Assembly (NCBI RefSeq): GCF_015356865.1
Contig: NZ_JAAFZA010000012.1
Span: forward strand, 31,751 to 95,750
Direction: 5' to 3'
DNA length: 64,000 nt
From: Catenulispora pinisilvae
GTDB taxonomy: Bacteria; Actinomycetota; Actinomycetes; Streptomycetales; Catenulisporaceae
Shown here in pieces: positions 58,023 to 64,000 of the stretch (position 1 is the first letter of the stretch; each line of letters starts with the position of its first letter). The notes under the pieces were generated by a model, which ran no database searches, was not told where the DNA came from, and was given only the letters and a program-made list of their open reading frames with translations. The translations under genes and the position numbers were made by a program.

Positions 58023-60596
58023 GTGTCGCAGAACCCGAACTGGCCCAGGTTCCAGGTGCTGTGGGCTCCGGCCGGGCACATCGGTTACGGCGCCTCGGCT
58101 GACTCCTACAACCTGCTGCCGTGGCTGGACATCAGCAACCGGCTGATCGGGCCGTGGAACATCGACCGCGGCCGGCAGTACGAACTGGACCAGGTCACCA
58201 CGGGCACCTGGTCCGGGACGCTGGACAACCGCGACGGGCTGTTCGACCCGGGCAACACCGCCTCTACCGTCGGTGGGAACGTGGTGCCCTACCAGCCGTT
58301 CCGGGTGCGGGCGCAGTGGCCGGTCACGGTGAACTTGCTGGACCCGGACGCTGCTACCGGTGGTGAGACGTCCGGGTTGGCAGCTGGGACCTGGGGTACC
58401 GATTTCGGTGTCTCCGGGGATGTGGACACCCCCAGGGTGTTCGCGACCGGCACGGCGTGGTCGGGCACGCAGGTGTGGCAGGTGGAGCCGTACGGCGCGG
58501 CCGTCGGCAACTCGGTCATCACCTACGGTCCGATCCCGCTGCCGGCAGGCTCGGCTGGGTTGCCGTTCGCGTTCTCGATTCGGTCCCGCTCGGTCACCAC
58601 CGGCGCGAACCCGACCGTCGTGCCGTTCCTGCGGTGGCTGGACGCGGCCGGCAACACGGTGTCCACCACGACGGTTGCGGCGATCGCGTTGACGGGGTCG
58701 CCGACTGCCGCCTGGTCATTCGCCGGGGTGCCAGCTACCGCACCGGCCAGGGCGGCCAGTGTCGTGTTCGGGCTGACCTTGTCTGTCGCCCCGGCAGGGG
58801 ACTGGTTTCTCCAGGCCGACGGGGCGCAGTTCGAGCAGAACAGCGGCGCCTCGACGTTCACGGTCCCGGGCCGCTGGTACAACCTGTTCACCGGCGGTAT
58901 CGAGCGCTACCCGCAGTCCTGGCGTGCCGGCGGAACCCTTGGGCAGGTGCAGGCCACCGCCGTGGACGCGCTGGCGCTGCTGTCGCAGTCCAAGCTGGAC
59001 GACCCGTTCATGGCCGCGGCGTTCAAACCAGCAGGCGGTCCCTTCCCGACGTTCGCCTACCTGCTGGGCGACGGCGGCGGCGGGTTCGTGGACTCTGTCG
59101 GGCAGCGCTCGGTGGCCCAGGTGGGCGTGAACCTGTTCGGCGCCGGCACTGTCACCTCCGGTACCGCGCGTACCTCGGCGACCCCGGGGGGCGTGTTCGT
59201 GTGCCCGGCGGGAACCACCGTGGTCAACTTCTCCGGCCCGGCGACCCCGGGCACGAACAACGCCAACGTGGGGATGTCGTACATTCGGCTGCCGCCGGCC
59301 AACTCCGGGGCGATCGGCCCCGGCGCGGGCGGCTTCACCCGCATGATCGCGTTCCGGATCACCGCGGCCCCGGCGGTGTACTCCTCGGTCTGGATGGCCT
59401 CGCTGCCCAACCCTGGCCCCGGCGCCGGTGTGAAGGCAGCCGCCGGTTTGCTGGTCGGCCCGGACCTGACGGTCTACGCGGTGATCGCCGATCCCAACCA
59501 TCAGGGCACGGCGTCGATGGAGGCCCTGGGCAAGGCCTCGCTGGGCGATTGGAACCTGGCGTTCTTCTACCTGACGGCCGACGGCACCGAGTTGGGCGGA
59601 GGACTGAACTACAGCAGCCGCGCGACGGCGGCGACCCCGGCCTACACCGCGTTCCCAGCCGGGGGATTCCGCGACGACGTGATCGGCGCGTCGTTCTGGG
59701 GCGCGTACTACCCCGACCAGTGCCAATACAACTTCGTCGGCGATATCGCCCTGGCCATCGAATGGCCCGGCGTGCTGTCCACCGACCAAATAGATGCGAT
59801 CTACAACGCCTTCGCCACCGGATGGGCGGGCGACAGCTCGGGGGACCGGTTCTCCCGGATCCTGGGCTCCGCCGGATGGAACGGCCCGGCCTGGGTCGAC
59901 AGCGGCGATTCGGAATCGCTGTCGCCGGCGGTGGATATCGCCGACACCGACGCGGGCACGGCCCTGCAAGCGGTCACCGACACCGAAGGCGGCGTGATGT
60001 TCGTCGACGCGGCCGGGAACCTGGTGCTTCAGGCCCGCTCCGCCCGCTGGAACCCGGCCCCGTCGACCGTGGTGTTCGGGGAGAACACCGCAGGAGGGGA
60101 GTGGCCGTACCTCGACCAGCCGGTCTTCGACTACGACCCGACGCTGGTGACGAACCTGGCCGAGATCACCCACTCCGCCTCCGGCGTGGTGTTCACCGCC
60201 TCCGATTTTCCCTCGCAGATCGCCAACGGCACCCGGGACCGGCAGGTCACCTCGCAAGCCAGCAACACCCAGGAGTGCCAGGACAAGGCCCAGTTCCTGG
60301 TGGTGCGGTACAAGACGTCGCGGGTGCGAGTGGCCTCCATGACGGTGAACCCGTCGGCCAACCCTGCGATGTGGCCGGTGGTCCTCGGCCTGGACCTTGG
60401 CGACCGCGCCAAGGCCGTGCGCCGCCCGCCGGCCCCGGCTGCCCCGGTGGTTGTCGATGGGTTCGTGGAGAACATCGCCTGGGCTGCCGACATCACCGGC
60501 GACGCCCGCCTGACGGTGCAGATCTCCCCGGCCGACACCACTGGCTACGGCGTGTTCGACACCTCCACCTTCGACAACTTCGTCTTCGCCTACTGA
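58023..60596 (+). CDS. Large minor tail protein
   Basis: 857 residues from GTG 58023. N-terminal 110 residues (ISNRLIGPWNIDRGRQYELDQV, SGTLDNRDGLFDPGNTAS) match a common actinophage tail-hub start. Residues about 110-290 form a beta-sandwich like a carbohydrate-binding domain, and about 400-600 resembles a laminin-G/concanavalin-like fold (WGAYYPDQCQYNFVGDIALAIE). The C-terminal part (NLAEITHSASGVVF, DKAQFLVVRYKTSRVRVASMTV) is a baseplate-like domain. It likely forms the tail tip and contacts the host wall. Confidence 0.78.
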   Translation: MSQNPNWPRFQVLWAPAGHIGYGASADSYNLLPWLDISNRLIGPWNIDRGRQYELDQVTTGTWSGTLDNRDGLFDPGNTASTVGGNVVPYQPFRVRAQWPVTVNLLDPDAATGGETSGLAAGTWGTDFGVSGDVDTPRVFATGTAWSGTQVWQVEPYGAAVGNSVITYGPIPLPAGSAGLPFAFSIRSRSVTTGANPTVVPFLRWLDAAGNTVSTTTVAAIALTGSPTAAWSFAGVPATAPARAASVVFGLTLSVAPAGDWFLQADGAQFEQNSGASTFTVPGRWYNLFTGGIERYPQSWRAGGTLGQVQATAVDALALLSQSKLDDPFMAAAFKPAGGPFPTFAYLLGDGGGGFVDSVGQRSVAQVGVNLFGAGTVTSGTARTSATPGGVFVCPAGTTVVNFSGPATPGTNNANVGMSYIRLPPANSGAIGPGAGGFTRMIAFRITAAPAVYSSVWMASLPNPGPGAGVKAAAGLLVGPDLTVYAVIADPNHQGTASMEALGKASLGDWNLAFFYLTADGTELGGGLNYSSRATAATPAYTAFPAGGFRDDVIGASFWGAYYPDQCQYNFVGDIALAIEWPGVLSTDQIDAIYNAFATGWAGDSSGDRFSRILGSAGWNGPAWVDSGDSESLSPAVDIADTDAGTALQAVTDTEGGVMFVDAAGNLVLQARSARWNPAPSTVVFGENTAGGEWPYLDQPVFDYDPTLVTNLAEITHSASGVVFTASDFPSQIANGTRDRQVTSQASNTQECQDKAQFLVVRYKTSRVRVASMTVNPSANPAMWPVVLGLDLGDRAKAVRRPPAPAAPVVVDGFVENIAWAADITGDARLTVQISPADTTGYGVFDTSTFDNFVFAY

Positions 60597-60616
60597 CACT
60601 GTTTCGGAGGTCTGCC

Positions 60617-61147
60617 GTGACCGGGTATCCCGCGCCGGTCACGGCCGCCACCAAAGCGGTGTTCGCATCCGGCACCTGGAACGCCTCGCCGGCGGCGGTG
60701 GACGCCTGGATGCGCAACCCGCCGCTGGCGCTGTTGCAGCAGACCGTCGCCCAGTCCATCCCGTCCGGGAACTCGACGATCGCGATTTCCTTCGACACCA
60801 CGATTCGTGACGACTACAACGGCCACAAGATGACCGCCAAGGGCGACGCCTGGACCGCCCCCGCCCCAGGGGTCTACCACGTCTGCGGGATGACCAACCT
60901 GGCCTGGACCGGGGCGGGCGGCGCTATCGTCAACCCCTCGCTGGTCACCAACAACAGCCAGTGGGCGCAGCTGTGGATTCCGGCGTCCCCATCCCCGGTG
61001 CGATTCCAGCACAGCCTGTCTGCGCTGATCCCGATGGCCGCAGGCGACTACGTCCAGTTGCAGCTCTACCAAACCTCCGGGGCGGCCCAGTCCACCGGAT
61101 TCGTCACCACCGGCTGCCGTCTGTCCGTCCGCTGGATCGGCCTGTAG
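60617..61147 (+). CDS. Minor tail protein, tandem copy 1
   Basis: 176 residues from GTG 60617, with CGGAGG upstream; a much longer in-frame reading is just overlap with the preceding gene. Contains LALLQQTVAQSIPSG, ISFDTTIRDDYNGHK, TAPAPGVYHVCGMTNLAW and a final QLQLYQTSGAAQSTG. The jelly-roll pattern (FDT...TAP-PGVYHV...GDYVQLQLYQ) resembles C1q/TNF-like tail proteins. It lacks the start element and follows the previous gene by 20 bases. Confidence 0.72.
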   Translation: MTGYPAPVTAATKAVFASGTWNASPAAVDAWMRNPPLALLQQTVAQSIPSGNSTIAISFDTTIRDDYNGHKMTAKGDAWTAPAPGVYHVCGMTNLAWTGAGGAIVNPSLVTNNSQWAQLWIPASPSPVRFQHSLSALIPMAAGDYVQLQLYQTSGAAQSTGFVTTGCRLSVRWIGL

Positions 61148-61161
61148 CCGCGCAGCACCCC

Positions 61162-61172
61162 ACAACTTCATA
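61162..61172 (+). repeat. Late-gene start element, site 8
   Basis: ACAACTTCATA, 16 bases before ATG 61189, with CAGGAG between. Confidence 0.9.
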
Positions 61173-61188
61173 GCTCGCAGGAGACGCC

Positions 61189-61722
61189 ATGGCCCGAGCC
61201 GCCCCCTACGTGCCGCAGGCCTCGCCGGAACAGCCGATCACCGCCGCGCTGTGGAACCAGTACCAGTACGCCGTCGGCTTCCACAGCCACCCGCCAACCG
61301 CACTGCTGACCCAGAACACCTTGCAATCGGTTCCCTCGGCCAGCGCCACTCGCATCTTGTTCGACAACGCGATTCGGGATTCGGACGCCGGACACAGCAT
61401 CACCACCAACCCGTCCCGATACACCGCCCCAATCCCCGGGCTCTACCACATCTGCGTCTTCGGCTCGCTGGAGGGCGGATCCGCAGGCGGCGGCGAGCGT
61501 TCGCTGGCGATCGTCCTCAATGGGGGCGCGTACTGGGTCCTGCACCTACTCGCCCCCTCCAGCTACGGCGCCGGCAGCTTCGTCGGCAGCGCCCAGGTCG
61601 AGATCCCGATGAACATCGGAGACTACGTTGAGGCCTCCTTCTATCAGGACTCCGGCACCACCCTGAGCACCAGCATCAGTTACTACCAAGCCCGGATGGG
61701 CATCCGATGGGTGGGCAACTGA
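61189..61722 (+). CDS. Minor tail protein, tandem copy 2
   Basis: 177 residues from ATG 61189. Same layout as its neighbours: ALLTQNTLQSVPSAS, LFDNAIRDSDAGHSI, TAPIPGLYHICVFGSL, VEIPMNIGDYVEASFYQDSG, GIRWVGN. A C1q-like jelly roll is inferred. The 3' end reads GGGCAACTGATATG, where the stop and the next start almost touch. Confidence 0.75.
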   Translation: MARAAPYVPQASPEQPITAALWNQYQYAVGFHSHPPTALLTQNTLQSVPSASATRILFDNAIRDSDAGHSITTNPSRYTAPIPGLYHICVFGSLEGGSAGGGERSLAIVLNGGAYWVLHLLAPSSYGAGSFVGSAQVEIPMNIGDYVEASFYQDSGTTLSTSISYYQARMGIRWVGN

Positions 61723-61723
61723 T

Positions 61724-62284
61724 ATGCCCCCGTTGTACCCGCTGCCGATCCCCGGAAGGGTCACGGTCGGGCAGACCGGCACAGCCGCGCTGTGGAACTC
61801 GCAGATCAATCCCGGCGCCAACTTCCTCGGCAACCGGCCCTACGCCTGGCTGATCCAAAACACTGTCCAGTCGATCGGCAGCGGATACGTCCCGATCGCC
61901 TTCGACAGCGGCTTCGACAACGCCGGCGCGCACAGCGCCACCGTCAACAACACCCAGTACTTCTGCCAACTGCCCGGCGTCTACCACGTCACCGGCCAGG
62001 TCGGGATCTACCCGACACCCTCCAACCCCGGCAGCTACCCATGGGCCGAACTCAGCATCGGCACGAACGGCTCCAGCACCGGCGGGCTGATCGGCCCGGT
62101 GCGGATGTACTTCGACACCAACACCACCTACCGCAGCGGCGGCATCGTGCAGATCTCCACGTACCTGACCATGTCCGCCGGAGACTTCATCCAGCTGTTC
62201 GTCACCAGCGCCGTAGCGGCCGGCCTGACTACCGGCCAGGGCTACTACAGCTCACGCATGTACATCCAGTGGGTCAGCACCTGA
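61724..62284 (+). CDS. Minor tail protein, tandem copy 3
   Basis: 186 residues from ATG 61724, one base after the previous stop. Same order of elements: LIQNTVQSIGSGYVPIAFDSGFDN, LPGVYHVTGQVGIY, LTMSAGDFIQLFVTSAV, YIQWVST. Most divergent of the three. Translation is probably coupled to copy 2, which explains why no start element precedes it. Confidence 0.75.
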   Translation: MPPLYPLPIPGRVTVGQTGTAALWNSQINPGANFLGNRPYAWLIQNTVQSIGSGYVPIAFDSGFDNAGAHSATVNNTQYFCQLPGVYHVTGQVGIYPTPSNPGSYPWAELSIGTNGSSTGGLIGPVRMYFDTNTTYRSGGIVQISTYLTMSAGDFIQLFVTSAVAAGLTTGQGYYSSRMYIQWVST

Positions 62285-62448
62285 TGACCGATGCCCTTTT
62301 CGGCGTTGGTCTCGTGGTCTTTTTCGTCTACGGCAGCGTCACGTTGCTGGCCATCACCGCCATCCCCGCCGCCCGCCAGGCCGCCGCCGTCGCCCGAGCC
62401 GCAGCCCGCCTCCTCCACCGCCTGATCCGGCGTAGAGACCGACGCTGA
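62284..62448 (+). CDS. 54-residue membrane protein
   Basis: ATG 62284 overlaps the preceding stop as ATGA. One transmembrane segment (FGVGLVVFFVYGSVTLLAI) followed by an Ala/Arg-rich cytoplasmic helix with a very basic end (RLLHRLIRRRDRR). Place in the lysis region suggests a holin-like or Rz-like helper. Small, but coupling supports reality. Confidence 0.6.
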   Translation: MTDALFGVGLVVFFVYGSVTLLAITAIPAARQAAAVARAAARLLHRLIRRRDRR

Positions 62449-62458
62449 CAACTGAATA
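62448..62458 (+). repeat. Late-gene start element, site 9
   Basis: ACAACTGAATA, 12 bases before TTG 62471; its first base is the last base of the upstream stop codon. Confidence 0.88.
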
Positions 62459-62470
62459 CGAGGCCTGATC

Positions 62471-62821
62471 TTGAATGTCGAAGCCTGGTCCGTCACGGCC
62501 GCCTCGGTCACCGCCGTGGCCGGGGCGGCCTGGACCGTGCTGGTCCGCGGCGGCCGTCACACCCGCCGCATCATGCATGCCGTCGAGCAGATCGAGAAGC
62601 ATTCGATCGAGCTGGTCCCCAACCATGGCAGCTCCCTGCGCGACCAGGTCGACCGGATCGCCGTCGAGCAGAACCGGCACACCACAGTCCTGGCCGACCA
62701 CAGCGCGGTCCTGGCCGAGGTGCAGCGCACCGTTGCCCACGTCGCCGTCCTGGTCGCCGACACCGCAGCCCGCGGCACAACCCCCGACCCGACCACGCCG
62801 GGCAGCCCTGTGACCGGATAG
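62471..62821 (+). CDS. Putative holin-like membrane protein
   Basis: 116 residues from TTG 62471; an ATG four bases on is in another frame. One N-terminal transmembrane segment (VTAASVTAVAGAAWTVLV), then a helical cytoplasmic part (VEQIEKHSIELVPNHGSSLRDQVDRIAVEQNRHTT region) suited to coiled coil. This single-pass layout with a charged tail is seen in some actinophage holins. Class uncertain. Confidence 0.52.
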   Translation: MNVEAWSVTAASVTAVAGAAWTVLVRGGRHTRRIMHAVEQIEKHSIELVPNHGSSLRDQVDRIAVEQNRHTTVLADHSAVLAEVQRTVAHVAVLVADTAARGTTPDPTTPGSPVTG

Positions 62822-62841
62822 CCACCTCCCGACCCGGAGCG

Positions 62842-62852
62842 ACAACTGAATA
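62842..62852 (+). repeat. Late-gene start element, site 10
   Basis: ACAACTGAATA, 12 bases before GTG 62865, running into AAGGA. Confidence 0.9.
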
Positions 62853-62864
62853 AGGACCCTGACT

Positions 62865-63395
62865 GTGCCGCTGTTCCACCACGTTCCACACCCGCACATC
62901 GCCGCCCGCACCCGCACCGGCACTGCGGACCGGCCAGACCCCCGAGCAGGCCGCGCGGCGGTGTTCAACAACCGCCTGGCCCTGGCCGTCACCCGCGGTG
63001 TGGGAACCATGTGGTGCGCCTACGTTTTCGCAGCGCTCGCCCTGGTGTCCCTGCCGGCCGCCCTGGCCAGCGGCGACCTGCTGGTCATCGTCGGCTGGAC
63101 CGCCCAGACGTTCCTCCAACTGGTCCTGCTGTCGGTGATCCTGCTCGGCGACCGGATTTCCGCCGCCCACGCCGACGACCGCGACGAGCGAACGTTCCTG
63201 GACGCCGAAGCCGTACTGCACACCTCCCTGGAGATCCAGCAGCACCTGGCGGCTCAGGACGACGCGCTCACCAACGCCCTCGCGCGGCTCGGTGAGCACT
63301 CCGATTCCCTGTCCGGGCTGCACACCCGCCTGGACTCCATGGCCCGCACATCCCCGGTCGCTGCCGTCCAGGCGCCGACCGGCACAACTGAATAG
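62865..63395 (+). CDS. Two-helix membrane protein, holin candidate
   Basis: 176 residues from GTG 62865. FNNRLALAVTRGVGTMWCAY leads into two hydrophobic segments at about 48-66 (CAYVFAALALVSLPAAL) and 71-95 (LLVIVGWTAQTFLQLVLLSVILLGD). A helical tail follows (AEAVLHTSLEIQQHLAAQDDALTNAL). I recognise this WCAY...QTFLQLVL family from actinobacteria and their phages, where it commonly lies beside the endolysin and is taken as a holin. The stop codon TAG falls within the next start element. Confidence 0.68.
   Translation: MPLFHHVPHPHIAARTRTGTADRPDPRAGRAAVFNNRLALAVTRGVGTMWCAYVFAALALVSLPAALASGDLLVIVGWTAQTFLQLVLLSVILLGDRISAAHADDRDERTFLDAEAVLHTSLEIQQHLAAQDDALTNALARLGEHSDSLSGLHTRLDSMARTSPVAAVQAPTGTTE
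63384..63394 (+). repeat. Late-gene start element, site 11
   Basis: ACAACTGAATA, 13 bases before the endolysin ATG 63408. Bases 63393-63395 (TAG) form the stop of the upstream gene, so the element lies across coding sequence here. Confidence 0.9.
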
Positions 63396-63407
63396 GGCAC
63401 CCGCGAC

Positions 63408-64000
63408 ATGACCGTGTTCTTCCCCGACATCAGCTCCTACGAGGCTGGGCTGGTCATCCAGCCTGGCACCGTCGCCGTGATCGCCAAGGCGACGGAAGGC
63501 ACCTACTACCGCGACGCGCAGTACCAGAACTTCAAGGACCAGGCCGCCCGGGTCGGCGCGGTGTTCTCCGCCTACCACTTCCTGAAGGCCGGCAACGGCG
63601 CGGCGCAGGCCGAGTACTGCTTCTCGATGGTCGGCGCCACGCCGGTGATGCTCGACGTGGAGACCGAAGGCGACTCCAAGCCCGGCGTGGCCGACTGCCT
63701 GGACTTCATTGTCCGCATGCGCTCCCTCGGCGGCCGGGTCTGGGGCGCCTACTTCCCCCGCTGGTTCTGGGAGCAGGTCGGCGGCAACCTCGCCGCCTTC
63801 GGTGTGGCGATCGTCGCTTCCGGCTACCCCGGCGGCTACTCCGACACCGATCCGAACTGGAACTCCTACGGCGGGACCAGCCCGCTGATCTGGCAGTACA
63901 CCGACGCCCAGCCCTACGGCGGGCAGCACGTCGACTTCAACGCCTACCGCGGCACCACCGCGCAGCTGGCCGACCTCATCAACGGCACCAGCCCCGGCCC
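63408..64000 (+). CDS. lys: GH25 endolysin, truncated by window edge
   Basis: At least 197 residues from ATG 63408; the frame is open at base 64000. The glycoside hydrolase 25 lysozyme pattern is clear: FPDISSYE with the first aspartate at 7, IAKATEGTYYRD at 25-36, YHFLKAG near 56-62, LDVETEGD with catalytic D83 and E85, GGRVWGAYFPRWFW, then PLIWQYTD and DFNAYRGTT near the end of the domain. It cleaves the glycan bond in peptidoglycan. A wall-binding part probably follows beyond the window. Membrane proteins just upstream would release it. Confidence 0.94.
   Translation, partial: MTVFFPDISSYEAGLVIQPGTVAVIAKATEGTYYRDAQYQNFKDQAARVGAVFSAYHFLKAGNGAAQAEYCFSMVGATPVMLDVETEGDSKPGVADCLDFIVRMRSLGGRVWGAYFPRWFWEQVGGNLAAFGVAIVASGYPGGYSDTDPNWNSYGGTSPLIWQYTDAQPYGGQHVDFNAYRGTTAQLADLINGTSPG

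Noticed and set aside
58457..60616. A long rightward frame opposite in phase to the large minor tail gene
   Set aside because: It is Arg/Gly-rich shadow coding of the 857-residue gene. Only the portion from GTG 60617, preceded by CGGAGG, looks real.

Overview
The window is most of the genome of a temperate, siphovirus-type phage or prophage of a high-GC actinobacterium, probably Streptomyces or a relative. Support comes from the high GC content, the frequent GTG and TTG starts, the many GTGA/ATGA gene overlaps, a WhiB-like regulator, a DUF2637/Spd-like membrane protein, an ANTAR protein, and a complete HK97-type head and long-tail module. No integrase, primase, helicase, tRNA or CRISPR array is visible. 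Both ends are open: the first gene runs off the left edge and the endolysin gene runs off the right edge.

Layout. The left arm (1-36464) is almost wholly leftward. It carries DNA-metabolism genes (RusA-like resolvase, SSB, RecT-like annealing protein, DnaN-like sliding clamp, a frameshifted C5 cytosine methyltransferase, a TGT/DpdA-like protein, a DUF932 protein) among many small proteins of unknown function. It is broken by a rightward immunity cassette (XRE repressor and ImmA-like metalloprotease, 5562-6513) and a rightward ANTAR gene (29548-29823). Between 5441 and 5504 lie back-to-back divergent promoters overlaid by TTGGTG boxes; they look like the lysogeny switch, serving the repressor rightward and the ssb operon leftward. 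A second divergent control region (36465-37082) separates the arms.

Right arm (37083-64000): WhiB, small and large terminase, portal, capsid maturation protease with DUF6582 domain and probable nested scaffold, major capsid protein, head-tail adaptor, a very basic repeat protein resembling NUMOD3 arrays, tail terminator, tail tube, tail chaperones with a probable -1 frameshift, HK97 gp10-like protein, 1311-residue tape measure, minor tail proteins including three tandem paralogues, three small membrane proteins, and a GH25 endolysin.

The most striking signal is an 11-base element, ACAACTGAATA or ACAACTTCATA, found 14 times at 11 places. Every copy lies 11-30 bases upstream of a late-gene start, just before the ribosome-binding site. 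It sits where translation is not coupled to an upstream gene. Into this late operon are set leftward cargo genes (morons): a 30-codon peptide, an 89-residue protein, a two-helix membrane protein, and a 376-residue protein with an RxxxxH motif typical of HEPN ribonucleases, apparently transcribed from its own leaderless promoter. The last is the best candidate for an undescribed defence or exclusion gene.
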